A DNA stretch of 64,000 nt, from assembly GCA_025548565.1 (NCBI GenBank), contig JAJLPB010000011.1, positions 186,001 to 250,000 on the forward strand, written 5' to 3'. Origin of the DNA: Rugamonas sp. A1-17 (GTDB lineage Bacteria > Pseudomonadota > Gammaproteobacteria > Burkholderiales > Burkholderiaceae_D). Positions 26,268-34,252 of the stretch are shown piece by piece; within the stretch, counting starts at the first letter, position 1; each line of letters begins with the position of its first letter. Made by a program: the position numbers and the translations under genes. Below the pieces are notes generated by a model. That model ran no database searches and was not told the origin of the DNA. It saw only the letters and a program-made list of their open reading frames with translations.

Positions 26268-26285
26268 TGTGGTCACGTTACCACC
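26268..26285. promoter_or_regulatory. LacI-type operator, copy 1
   Basis: TGTGGTCACGTTACCACC, an 18-bp near-palindrome with TGTGGT/ACCACC half sites and a central CG, as expected for LacI-family operators. It matches copy 2 at 26331 in both half sites, spacer length and the central CGT, and lies between the divergent receptor and lacI genes. Confidence 0.75.
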
Positions 26286-26330
26286 CCTTAAACTCATCGT
26301 ACAACTGAAATCTTCAACGGCCACATCGGA

Positions 26331-26348
26331 TGTGGTATCGTAACCACA
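26331..26348. promoter_or_regulatory. LacI-type operator, copy 2, overlapping the regulator start codon
   Basis: TGTGGTATCGTAACCACA, with perfect TGTGGT/ACCACA half sites and a central CG. Its last base is the A of the lacI-type gene's ATG, so binding would block expression of the regulator itself. It starts 63 bp after copy 1, six helical turns, so a dimer-of-dimers could bridge both sites. Confidence 0.78.
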
Positions 26349-27367
26349 TGACAAAAGCCAGCAAACTTAGCGAAGTGGCGAAAATCGCCGGGGTCTCGCC
26401 GATCACCGCCTCGCGGGCGATCCGCGGCAATGGTTACGTGTCGGAGGCGGCCCGCACGCGCGTGCTGGCCGCCGCCGCGCAGCTGAACTACACGCCCGAC
26501 ATGCTGGCGCGCCGCATGCGCGGCGACAAAAGCAAACTGATCGGCGTGTTCGTCAACCACTACGGCTCATTGGTGCTGCACGAGATCACCAAGGCCATCA
26601 GCGACGAGGCGCGGCGTCAGGGTTACGACATCCTGCTGTACAACGCCGAGCGCTTCGACCTGCCCAGCCGCATGGAAACCTGCGCGATGCTGAGCCAGCT
26701 GTGCGCCGGCCTGGTGCTGCTGTTGCCGAACGCGGCCGACGGCTACCTCGACGTGCTCGAGCGCCAGCGCCTGCCCTGCGTGTTCGTCGGCTTCGACGCG
26801 CGCCCGGTCGACCTGCCGGTGGTGGTGGTGGAAAACCGCCTCGGCGCCCGCACCGCGGTCGAACACCTGCTGTCGCTGGGCCACCGCCGCATCGCCTTCA
26901 TCGGCGGCACGGCCGGCACCGGCCAGGGCGCCGAGCGGCTCAAGGGCTACAACGACGCGTTGCTGGCGGCCGGCCTGACGCCCGATCCGGCGCTGGCGGT
27001 GGACGGTAATTTCTCGCAAAACGGCGGCTACGCGGCCACCGAAAAACTGTTGTCATTGGCGGCGCCGCCGACCGCCATCTTTGCCGCCAACGACGAGACC
27101 GCCTTCGGCGCCATCGACGCCATCCACAGCCGTGGCCTGGAGGTGCCGGACGATATCTCGGTGATCGGCTTCGACGATATTTCCACATCCAGTTTTGTGC
27201 ATCCGCCGCTGACCACGATGCGCCAGTCCAACGCCGACATGGCGGCGCGCGCCGTCAACGAACTGCTGGCGCAGATACAAGGCGAGGAGATGCAGGCCAA
27301 GCGCATCGGCTTCGCGATGGAGCTGGTGGTGCGCAGTTCCACCGGTCCGCTGCGCCGGCCTGGCTGA
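26348..27367 (+). CDS. LacI/GalR-family transcriptional regulator of the polysaccharide locus
   Basis: A 339-residue repressor. The start at 26348 (MTKASKLSEVAKIAG) places the helix-turn-helix (LSEVAKIAGVSPITASRAIR) at the very N-terminus, as in the family. The hinge helix is TPDMLARRMRGDKSKLIGVF (about 50-70). The periplasmic-binding-like sensor domain carries ALGHRRIAFIGG-type sequence (SLGHRRIAFIGGTAGTGQG) and VPDDISVIGFDDISTSSFVH near the end. Such proteins release DNA when a sugar from the pathway binds. Two matching operators surround the promoter region, one covering this gene's own start. Its stop overlaps the MFS transporter start by one base, making a lacI-mfs operon divergent from the receptor. 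Confidence 0.92.
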   Translation: MTKASKLSEVAKIAGVSPITASRAIRGNGYVSEAARTRVLAAAAQLNYTPDMLARRMRGDKSKLIGVFVNHYGSLVLHEITKAISDEARRQGYDILLYNAERFDLPSRMETCAMLSQLCAGLVLLLPNAADGYLDVLERQRLPCVFVGFDARPVDLPVVVVENRLGARTAVEHLLSLGHRRIAFIGGTAGTGQGAERLKGYNDALLAAGLTPDPALAVDGNFSQNGGYAATEKLLSLAAPPTAIFAANDETAFGAIDAIHSRGLEVPDDISVIGFDDISTSSFVHPPLTTMRQSNADMAARAVNELLAQIQGEEMQAKRIGFAMELVVRSSTGPLRRPG

Positions 27368-28680
27368 TGGACAAGGGCGGCGCCGTGGCCGGGCAGCGCG
27401 CCGTCTGGGGCGTGGCCTCGGCCGGCCTGCTGGCGGTGCTGTTCTGGCTGCTGGTGGGCGACCTGGCGATCTCGATCCGCGAACGGGCCGCGCTGCCCAG
27501 CGGACTGGAACTGCTGCGCCGCAATGGCGCCTCGGACACCACCACCTCGCTGCTGATGTCGACCGTACCGGCGCTGCTGAGCGTGTTGCTGGTGCCGCTG
27601 CTGGGCTACCACTCGGACCGCCTGCGCAGCCGCTGGGGCCGGCGCCGGCCGTTCCTGCTGGTGGCCGCGCCGGTCGGCTGCGCCGCCATGCTGGGCCTGG
27701 CCTGCTCGCCGGCGCTGGGCGCGCTGGCCGACGCCGCGCTGGGCGCGCTGTCGCCGGGGCGCCGGCTGTGCAACCTGGCCGCCTTCAGCCTGTTCTGGAC
27801 CATCTTCGAATGCGCCGGCATCAGCGCCGTGTCGCTGTTCACCGGCCTGGTCAACGACGTCGTGCCGCAGCGATTGCTGGGTCGCTTCTACGCCGCCTTT
27901 CGCATCGTCGGGCTGGGCGTGGGCATCGCCTTCAACACCTGGGTGTTCGCGCTGACCGACCACTATCTGAGCGAGATCCTGCTGGCCATCGGCCTGGTGT
28001 TCGGCGTGGCGCTGCTGCTGGTGTGCCTGATGGTGCGCGAGCCGCCCTGCATCGATGTCGACAACGCGCCGCGCCCGGCCGGCTGGCGCGCGCTGACGGT
28101 GCCGCGCGCCCACGTGCTGGCCTGCTTCGCGCACCGGCCCTTTTTGTGGGCGGTGGCGGCCTTCATGCTGGCCAGCGTCACTTTCAGTCCGTTCAACACC
28201 TTCTACCAGTACTACGCCCACCTGTCCGGCATTTCGAAGGCGACGCTGGGCACGCTGACGGCGTATGGCTACGCGGTGTCGATCCTCTCCGCCTTCGGCA
28301 TCGGCTGGCTGGTGGACCACTATGGCGCGCTGCGCGTGTCCAGCCTGATCATGGGCGCGTACGGCGCGGCCGCCGCGCTCGGCTACCTGAGCCTGGGCGA
28401 CCCCACCTGCTTCCCGTGGTTCTACCTGGCCCATGTGGTGGTGTCGGGCGCGTGGTTCACGGCGGCGGCGTCGCTGCCGATGGCGCTGTTCCCGAAGGCC
28501 CAGTTCGTGCAGTACAACTCAACCAAGGATTTGATGGTCGTGCTGGGCAATATCCTGGTCAGCGGCGTGCAGGGGCCGGTGCTCGACCTGTCCGGCCACG
28601 ACTACCGCCTGACCCTGCTCAGCGGCGCCGTGTTCGCGCTGCTGAGCCTGATGTGCCTGGCGCGCCTGCGGCCGCGCTAG
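27367..28680 (+). CDS. MFS sugar transporter, GPH/sucrose-type
   Basis: A 437-residue inner-membrane protein with about twelve hydrophobic segments. The loop between TM2 and TM3 has GYHSDRLRSRWGRRRPFLLV, the MFS motif in the form seen in sucrose and oligosaccharide symporters (GxxSDrxxsrxGRRRP). Its start codon shares one base with the stop of the LacI regulator gene (TGATG), so the two are translated together. Most likely it moves the periplasmic mono- or disaccharide product of this locus into the cytoplasm by proton or sodium symport. The specific sugar is unknown. Confidence 0.85.
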   Translation: MDKGGAVAGQRAVWGVASAGLLAVLFWLLVGDLAISIRERAALPSGLELLRRNGASDTTTSLLMSTVPALLSVLLVPLLGYHSDRLRSRWGRRRPFLLVAAPVGCAAMLGLACSPALGALADAALGALSPGRRLCNLAAFSLFWTIFECAGISAVSLFTGLVNDVVPQRLLGRFYAAFRIVGLGVGIAFNTWVFALTDHYLSEILLAIGLVFGVALLLVCLMVREPPCIDVDNAPRPAGWRALTVPRAHVLACFAHRPFLWAVAAFMLASVTFSPFNTFYQYYAHLSGISKATLGTLTAYGYAVSILSAFGIGWLVDHYGALRVSSLIMGAYGAAAALGYLSLGDPTCFPWFYLAHVVVSGAWFTAAASLPMALFPKAQFVQYNSTKDLMVVLGNILVSGVQGPVLDLSGHDYRLTLLSGAVFALLSLMCLARLRPR

Positions 28681-29060
28681 TCGTAGCCGCCGGCCTTGCC
28701 CAGCTGGCGCCGGTCGCGCTTGGTGGGACGGCCCTTGATGTCCGCGCCCGGCTCGCGGTACAGGCGGCGGTTCTCGGCCACGTCGGCGCGGCGCGCCACG
28801 CTGGCGTCGGTTTCCTCGTACAGGTTGCGGGCGATGGGCGCGGCGGCCCGCACGTCGGACAGGTTCATCACGTCGACCTCCCAGCGGTCGGAACCGTTGT
28901 CGATGTCCAGCGTGTCGCCGATGCGCACCGCGCGCGCCGGCTTGACCTTGTCGCCGCCCAGCTTGACCTTGCCGCTGTCGACCGCCTCGGTGGCCAGCGA
29001 ACGGGTTTTGAAGAAGCGCGCGGCCCACAGCCACTTGTCCAGTCTGACACTTTCGCTCAA
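28677..29060 (-). CDS. hslR: S4-domain RNA-binding heat-shock protein Hsp15
   Basis: A 127-residue protein. No ATG fits; the TTG at 29060 is chosen because it starts 1 base before the upstream clsB stop (TTGA overlap) and has GGAG 8 bp upstream. The S4 domain fills residues 5-60: RLDKWLWAARFFKTRSLATE, then SGKVKLGGDKVKPARAVRIG. The C-terminal tail is basic (KGRPTKRDRRQLGKAGGYD). Hsp15 binds free 50S subunits that carry a stalled nascent chain and helps recycle them. Its last 4 bp overlap the end of the convergent MFS gene. Confidence 0.88.
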   Translation of the reverse strand: MSESVRLDKWLWAARFFKTRSLATEAVDSGKVKLGGDKVKPARAVRIGDTLDIDNGSDRWEVDVMNLSDVRAAAPIARNLYEETDASVARRADVAENRRLYREPGADIKGRPTKRDRRQLGKAGGYD

Positions 29061-30220
29061 GCGTATTTCTCCACTGCGAAGACCCGCATCACCATCTTGT
29101 ACGCGAAGAACGCGACCTCGTAGCCGATGCGGCGGAAGCGGCCGACGTGCTTGATGTCGGCCGGGTTGACCAGCACGCCCTCGGCGATGGCGGCCTCGAT
29201 GTGCTGGCGCAGGTTTTGCGCGAACACCGCGTCCTTGATCACCACGTTCGCTTCCTGGTTCAAAAACAGGCTCAGGCCGTCCACATTGCTGGAGCCCACG
29301 GTGGCCCAGTCGTCGTCCACCACCGCGACCTTGGCGTGCAACTGGGTCTTGTGATATTCCACCACTTTGACGCCGGCCGCCAGCAGTTTCGGATAGAACG
29401 AGTGGGCGACCGCGTCCTGCAGCCACAGCTCGCCGACGCCGATCAGCAGCGTGACCTCGACGCCGCGCTCGGCGGCGGCGGCCAGCGCGTGGCGGAACTT
29501 GGCGCCGGGCGCGAAATACGGATTGGCCAGCAGCACGCTGTGGCGCGCACGTCCCAGCGCCTGCAGGTAGGCGCGCTGGATGGTGCGGCGGTTGCGGAAA
29601 TTGTCGCGCACCACAAAGCCGGCCTGCACCATGTTCTGCGTGGCGATCTTGTTCACCTTGCGCATGTCGCGGAACAGGCCGATCCGCTTGATGATGCCCA
29701 GCCGGCCGAGCCGGCGCCACTGGGTCAGCGCCTCCAGGTGGATGGCCGCCACCAGCGGCCCGCGCACCTGCACCGCGAAATCCCAGCGTGGCGCCACCAG
29801 TTCGATGGAACGGTTGCGGTCGCAGAACATGTCGTCGTTGATGTTGATGCCGCCGACGTAGGCCACCTCGCGGTCGACCACGCAGATCTTGCGGTGGGTG
29901 CGGGTCACGCCGCGCTTGAACCACGGATTGAACACGCGGTGCTCGACGCCGGCCGCCACCAGCTCCGTGTGCATGCCGTTGACCTGGCGCCGGCCGGTGC
30001 CCCACCAGTCGGTGATCATGCGCACCTGCACGCCGCGCCGGGCCGCGTTCATCAGCGCCGCCATCACCGCCTTGCCGGTGTCGTCGGCGGCAAAAATGTA
30101 GGTCTCGAAATACACCTCATAGCTGGCGGCGTCGATGGCGGCGATCAGGGCCGGAAAGAAGTCGGCGCCCGTGTGGAGCAGGGTCACTTCGTTATCGGCG
30201 ATGAAATTAACTGTGCGCAT
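29057..30220 (-). CDS. clsB: Cardiolipin synthase B-type phospholipase D protein
   Basis: A 387-residue protein with two HKD motifs: THRKICVVDREVAYVGGIN (about 107-125) and LHAKVAVVDDDWATVGSSN (about 292-310). The N-terminal YEVYFETYIFAADDTGKAV is typical of ClsB. ClsB joins phosphatidylglycerol with a second lipid headgroup donor to form cardiolipin at the inner membrane. A ybhP-like gene lies on the same strand on its 5-prime side, as in E. coli, where ybhP is beside clsB. A different PLD-family lipid or nuclease function is a minor alternative. Confidence 0.85.
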   Translation of the reverse strand: MRTVNFIADNEVTLLHTGADFFPALIAAIDAASYEVYFETYIFAADDTGKAVMAALMNAARRGVQVRMITDWWGTGRRQVNGMHTELVAAGVEHRVFNPWFKRGVTRTHRKICVVDREVAYVGGININDDMFCDRNRSIELVAPRWDFAVQVRGPLVAAIHLEALTQWRRLGRLGIIKRIGLFRDMRKVNKIATQNMVQAGFVVRDNFRNRRTIQRAYLQALGRARHSVLLANPYFAPGAKFRHALAAAAERGVEVTLLIGVGELWLQDAVAHSFYPKLLAAGVKVVEYHKTQLHAKVAVVDDDWATVGSSNVDGLSLFLNQEANVVIKDAVFAQNLRQHIEAAIAEGVLVNPADIKHVGRFRRIGYEVAFFAYKMVMRVFAVEKYA

Positions 30221-30266
30221 GGCTGGATTCTACCCTTGAGTTCACGAACACGGCGCGAAACAGGCC

Positions 30267-30272
30267 TATAAT
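30267..30272 (+). promoter_or_regulatory. Putative -10 element for the gene at 30309
   Basis: A perfect TATAAT, 36 bp before the chosen start of the solute-binding protein. No matching -35 is present at 16-18 bp spacing, so the promoter may depend on an activator or be weak. Confidence 0.35.
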
Positions 30273-30308
30273 AAATTGCAACCGATGTGGGAATGGAGCG
30301 CCCGGAGC

Positions 30309-31103
30309 ATGCGTAGCCTGTCGATGATGTTGATGTTGTCCTGCCTGCAGCCGGCGGCGGCCGCCGTGCTGGCCGATTGCCCCAAGGTGGTGGTGTCCGC
30401 CGATCCCGACTATCCGCCGCTGCACTGGTACGACGGCAAGACGCTGCGCGGCCCCAGCATCGACCTGGCCACGCGCATCCTGGCCGACCTGAAGATCCCC
30501 TACGAAGTGCGCTACGTCGGCCCGTGGAAGCGCGTGCTGGCCACGGCCGCGGCCGGCAAGATCGACCTGGTGGCGACCCTGAAGATCCAGCCCGAGCGCG
30601 AGCGCTACCTGGACTTCGTGCGCACGCCGGCCTTCCCCAATCCGGTGGCGGTGTTCGTGCCGCGCCAGCACGCCTTCATCTTCAACACCTGGCAGGACCT
30701 GGCCAGCCACAAGGGCGGCATCGCGCTGGGCAACACCTTCGGCCGCGAGTTCTCGGCGTTTTCCGCCGCCCACCTGCGGCTGGAAGAATCGGGCACGGCC
30801 GACAGCAACTTCCGCAAGCTGGGACTGGGCCGTATCGATTATTTCGTCAGCGGCCTGTTCACCGGCGAGGCGTGGCTGGCGCGCCACGGCGGCGGCGCGC
30901 AGTTCATGGCGATGCGTCCCTTCCTGACCGAGGACAAGAATTACTTCGCCTTCGCCAAGCTCAGCCCCTGCACCCGCCACCTCGACGCCTTCGAAGCGCG
31001 CCTCAAGGAACTAGTGGCCAACAAGACCAACCTCGTCATGCTGAACAGCAGCCTGCAGCAGCTGGACGTCAAGCTCGACAGCTCGACGCTGGTCCGCAAA
31101 TAA
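30309..31103 (+). CDS. Periplasmic solute-binding protein, family 3, orphan
   Basis: A 264-residue exported protein; the ATG at 30309 gives MRSLSMMLMLSCLQPAAAA as signal peptide. ATGs at 30285 and 30324 are also possible. The mature sequence has the SBP_bac_3 start (VVVSADPDYPPLHWYDG), GPSIDLATRILADLKIPYEV and GKIDLVATLKIQPERERYLD, the region that lines the ligand cleft. The first 160 residues resemble amino-acid binding proteins. No permease gene is near, as with the similar gene at 1051, so it may be a stand-alone sensor or binding protein. Confidence 0.78.
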   Translation: MRSLSMMLMLSCLQPAAAAVLADCPKVVVSADPDYPPLHWYDGKTLRGPSIDLATRILADLKIPYEVRYVGPWKRVLATAAAGKIDLVATLKIQPERERYLDFVRTPAFPNPVAVFVPRQHAFIFNTWQDLASHKGGIALGNTFGREFSAFSAAHLRLEESGTADSNFRKLGLGRIDYFVSGLFTGEAWLARHGGGAQFMAMRPFLTEDKNYFAFAKLSPCTRHLDAFEARLKELVANKTNLVMLNSSLQQLDVKLDSSTLVRK

Positions 31104-31118
31104 TCGTCCGCCAATAAG

Positions 31119-31934
31119 TCAGGCCAGCGCCAGGCTGGCGACAATGGGCGCGTGGTCGGACAGCCTGGCCCACAGGCTGCCGTGCATCACCTCGGCCGTC
31201 TCGACCTTGAAGCCGCGCACGTAGATGCGGTCCAGCCGGAAAAACGGCAGCGCGGCCGGAAAGGTGCGGGCCGGCGTGACGCTGGCCTTGCGGCGCAGCG
31301 TGCGCACCAGCTCGTCGAGCGTGGAGTTGGAGCCGATCTGGTCGAAGGCCTCGACCACGCCAAGCGCGTTGCGCAGCTCGGCGCTGAGGGTGTTGCGCCA
31401 GTCGTTGAAATCGCCGGCGATGATGACCGGCTCGCCGTCCGGCGCCGACGCGCGCACGGCAGAGATCAGCGCCTGGGTCTGGCGCCGCCGTCCCGCCTCG
31501 AACAGGCCCAGGTGGACCACGTAGCAATGCACGGCGCCCTTGGGCGTGTTGAGCACGCAGTGCAGGATGCCGCGCTGCTCGTAGGCGTGGTCGGAGACGT
31601 CGTGGTTGGACTGGTTGGCGATCGGGAAGGCGCTCAGCAGCGCGTTGCCGTGGTGGCCGTGGTCGTACACCGCGTTCATGCCGTAGGCGGCGTGGGCGTG
31701 GCGCGACTCACCCGCCAGGTACTCGTGCTGCGCGGCGGACGGCCAGTGCTTGTGGCCCAGGTGCTCGGCGCCGTACTTGGCCGCGTTCAGGTCATGCTTG
31801 CCCTGCACCTCCTGCAGGAACACCACGTCGGCGTCGAACAGGCCGATCGCCTGCTTGAGCGCCAGCACCCGCGGCTCGCTGCGGATGGCGGACACGCCTT
31901 TGTGGATGTTGTAGGTCGCGACTCGGATCTTCAT
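31119..31934 (-). CDS. ybhP: Endonuclease/exonuclease/phosphatase-family protein, YbhP-like
   Basis: A 271-residue EEP-fold enzyme. Key blocks: RVATYNIHKGV (metal-binding Asn, about residue 9), VFLQEVQG (catalytic Glu, about 42), VIIAGDFNDWR (about 170, Asp and Asn) and SDHAPIVASL (C-terminal Asp-His pair). The family covers phosphodiesterases acting on nucleic acids, phospholipids or inositol phosphates. Its neighbourhood with clsB suggests a lipid-linked role, but in E. coli the function of YbhP is not well defined. Confidence 0.82.
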   Translation of the reverse strand: MKIRVATYNIHKGVSAIRSEPRVLALKQAIGLFDADVVFLQEVQGKHDLNAAKYGAEHLGHKHWPSAAQHEYLAGESRHAHAAYGMNAVYDHGHHGNALLSAFPIANQSNHDVSDHAYEQRGILHCVLNTPKGAVHCYVVHLGLFEAGRRRQTQALISAVRASAPDGEPVIIAGDFNDWRNTLSAELRNALGVVEAFDQIGSNSTLDELVRTLRRKASVTPARTFPAALPFFRLDRIYVRGFKVETAEVMHGSLWARLSDHAPIVASLALA

Positions 31935-31989
31935 GCTTGTATTCTAACCCTGAGTCCGGAATTGCGGCGTATGCCGCCGCACACAACGG

Positions 31990-32448
31990 CTATATGTTGC
32001 GGATCTGCTGGGGCAGCTGCAGTACGGCTTCGGCGTTGGAGGAAGAAAAGCAACGGTCGGCCGCCTCCAGCCAGGGCAGCCAGACGTGGTTCAGGTGCTC
32101 GCGCGGGGCCAGCGTGATGGCGATGTCGCGCGGGACCTCGACGCTGAAGACATGCTCGGTGTTCTCCGTCACGCCCGGCGCGTAGCGGTGGCGCCACACC
32201 GGGTAGATGGTGTAGACGTTGGACAAATGCCAGTCGCGCAACACGATGCGTTCGCCGTCGGCGACGATGCCGGTTTCCTCGAACAGCTCGCGGCGGGCGG
32301 TGTCGAGCAAGGGCTCGTCGGGCGCGTCCAGCGAGCCGGTCACCGACTGCCAGTAACCGGGCCGGTCGGCGCGCTCGATCAGCAGCACTTGCAGGTCGGC
32401 GGTGTGGATCACCACCAGCACCGACTCGGGAATTTTATATGCAACCAT
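31990..32448 (-). CDS. nudB: Dihydroneopterin triphosphate diphosphatase
   Basis: A 152-residue Nudix hydrolase. The Nudix box is GSLDAPDEPLLDTARRELFE followed by ETGI (residues about 39-62), with one extra residue between Gly and the first Glu relative to the strict Gx5Ex7 consensus. It removes pyrophosphate from dihydroneopterin triphosphate in folate synthesis. In related betaproteobacteria nudB normally follows aspS. Here an ATPase-TOPRIM pair lies between them, ending only 4 bp before the nudB ATG. nudB transcription probably now depends on that cassette's promoter, and its ribosome site would lie inside the end of the TOPRIM gene. Confidence 0.85.
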   Translation of the reverse strand: MVAYKIPESVLVVIHTADLQVLLIERADRPGYWQSVTGSLDAPDEPLLDTARRELFEETGIVADGERIVLRDWHLSNVYTIYPVWRHRYAPGVTENTEHVFSVEVPRDIAITLAPREHLNHVWLPWLEAADRCFSSSNAEAVLQLPQQIRNI

Positions 32449-32452
32449 ATTT

Positions 32453-33040
32453 TCAACGAGGAAGCTGAGTTAATCTGTTAATACAACGGTTCAAGCTATC
32501 AGATTGCAGCTTGGCCTCAACAGGATTCCATTGTTCGTTTACAAAACGGACGATCTCGGTGGCGTAAAGAGCCCCTTCCACAGCCGCATAGCCTGGGCGT
32601 GGAACCAAGTCTTCACGAACTCTTTTTGAACGCGATGTACGCGCCAGACCAATCAGCGCTTGCTTGGGGTCCGCGAGCGAATCGGGAGCCAGCGGGACCT
32701 TCGACAACGGTACCGAGAGAAAACTGGCGATTCCCGTTCTGTCGGCGAGTATCCAGGACTCGATTTCGCGCACCACGACACGAAATACATGCGCAATCCC
32801 GGGCTGCGGCAGCCAGTCATTCACTACCTCAACTGCGCATGCCTTGCCGGTATCCATGCAATCAACCAGAGTAAAAAGTCCTTGAGCACCGCATGAACGA
32901 TCAAACGCGTTGATTTTCTGCTCGATATAATTCCATCCCTTTTTGCCAAAGGTAACACCAACCTCATGGCCACATTCTTGCAACAGGCGCTTAGCAACCG
33001 CCTCATCAACATAACCTTCAACCAGCAAGTCCAAATACAT
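32453..33040 (-). CDS. DUF4276-like TOPRIM nuclease partner of the ATPase
   Basis: A 195-residue protein. It has the TOPRIM pattern: LLVEGYVDEAVAKRLL with catalytic Glu at 8, then LVDCMDTG with Asp 60 and Asp 63. Asp-x-x-Asp is a looser form of the usual DxD. REIESWILAD at 91-100 and SLADPKQAL are typical of DUF4276. The ATG overlaps the ATPase stop (TGATG), so the pair is co-translated. In OLD, GajA and PARIS systems an ATPase controls a TOPRIM nuclease that cuts DNA or tRNA when phage proteins are sensed; here the two functions would be on separate chains, as in PARIS. GC is lower than that of the flanking genes. Confidence 0.75.
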   Translation of the reverse strand: MYLDLLVEGYVDEAVAKRLLQECGHEVGVTFGKKGWNYIEQKINAFDRSCGAQGLFTLVDCMDTGKACAVEVVNDWLPQPGIAHVFRVVVREIESWILADRTGIASFLSVPLSKVPLAPDSLADPKQALIGLARTSRSKRVREDLVPRPGYAAVEGALYATEIVRFVNEQWNPVEAKLQSDSLNRCINRLTQLPR

Positions 33041-34170
33041 CAGAACGCCAGCGCCAATTGCGCGATATCCTTCGGAGCGGACTTGGGAAGCATAGCCTCC
33101 GCAACCGACAGGCCATGCATGATCATTTGCCGCTCGCTCAAGTCCGCCGACAGCACCTTGGTGCCGTCCTTTCCCGGCTCCAATCGCAGAACTTCATCTG
33201 CCGCAATGCCCTTGTCGCTAAGAAGATCCTCTGAATGCGTGCTGATGAAAACCTGACGCTTGATACGACGTGATCGATTAATCCTTTCAATCATCTGCGG
33301 GAGTCGGCTAACGACTTCCGAATGCAGAGATATTTCGGGCTCCTCAAGCAACAAAGGACCTTCGCCCTCAAATAAACTCCATAGCAACCCCAATAACCTC
33401 AGTGTGCCATCCGAAAGATCCCGTTCATATTGCTTAGCGTCGATCCGGCGCCAATGTTCATAGCCGACCACAAGATGGGGAGAACCCACCTCGTCCATAG
33501 CAACTTCAAGTTTCGTTAATTGTGGGACCGCCACGCGCAGCGCCTGGCCAATTTTCTTCAAACGGGAATCTCGCGTTCGCTCTTGGGTGCGCCACATGCG
33601 CATTAAAAAATCCCTGCCGAAAGGATCATCCGCGACAGGTGTTGAAGTGAAACCCTTGGGATCGCGTACCACTTGCGGTAATAGATTTTGATAAGAAACG
33701 CTGCGAAAAAATTCAGAAAGCTTGCGAAATTTATGATTCGCGACCACCTGCTCCAAGGACGTATAAAATAAACGCTCCGGATCCTCGGCATCCTCAGCCT
33801 TGGGACGGTTCTCCACCACCTCGCCATTTTTCGTGACGACTTCTTCTTTGACCGTAGGGCGACTATTGTTATCTTGGTTGATGACCAAACGATAGTTCCA
33901 CTGATCCTGCTCGTCGTCAATTGCGATCTCTATATCAATGCTGGAATACTGACGCGCGCTCAGACAACGCAAGACACCAATTCCACCACGATGTACCTGG
34001 ACCGCCTTTTGCAGTCCTTCGCCAGCGATGTCCCTGACAAATCGGAAGACATCCAGAAAATTGGACTTGCCAGAGGCATTCGGGCCAATTAAAAAAACGC
34101 GCGCCCCCAAATCGACATCGACCAGATGAAAATTACGCCAGTTTCGAAGTTTTAGATGCTTGATCTGCAT
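33040..34170 (-). CDS. AAA/ABC-type ATPase of a two-gene OLD-like system
   Basis: A 376-residue ATPase. Walker A is LIGPNASGKSN (Gly 29 to Ser 36), the ABC signature-like motif is LSDGTLRLL (252-260), Walker B is GPLLLEEPEISLH (271-283, catalytic Glu 277) and the H-loop is FISTHSEDLL (His 312). RecF/SMC-type ATPases of the AAA_21 group share this layout. The start lacks a clear ribosome site. Codon use and base composition (about 50-55% GC by eye) differ from aspS and nudB around it. With the TOPRIM gene overlapping at its end, it most likely forms a defence complex that senses phage or DNA ends. A repair or restriction role is the alternative. Confidence 0.8.
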   Translation of the reverse strand: MQIKHLKLRNWRNFHLVDVDLGARVFLIGPNASGKSNFLDVFRFVRDIAGEGLQKAVQVHRGGIGVLRCLSARQYSSIDIEIAIDDEQDQWNYRLVINQDNNSRPTVKEEVVTKNGEVVENRPKAEDAEDPERLFYTSLEQVVANHKFRKLSEFFRSVSYQNLLPQVVRDPKGFTSTPVADDPFGRDFLMRMWRTQERTRDSRLKKIGQALRVAVPQLTKLEVAMDEVGSPHLVVGYEHWRRIDAKQYERDLSDGTLRLLGLLWSLFEGEGPLLLEEPEISLHSEVVSRLPQMIERINRSRRIKRQVFISTHSEDLLSDKGIAADEVLRLEPGKDGTKVLSADLSERQMIMHGLSVAEAMLPKSAPKDIAQLALAF

Positions 34171-34211
34171 TGGTGTCTGGATGAGTTATGGCAACGCGCC
34201 GATGAAGCTAC

Positions 34212-34240
34212 ACCATAGCGCATCTTGTGCACCATGTCAG
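34212..34240 (-). promoter_or_regulatory. Putative promoter of the ATPase-TOPRIM cassette
   Basis: On the minus strand, -35 CTGACA (34240-34235) and -10 TATGGT (34217-34212) are spaced by 17 bp. It lies after the aspS terminator and about 41 bp before the ATPase ATG, so the cassette can be transcribed separately from aspS. Confidence 0.5.
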
Positions 34241-34252
34241 CAGATGGGCATT

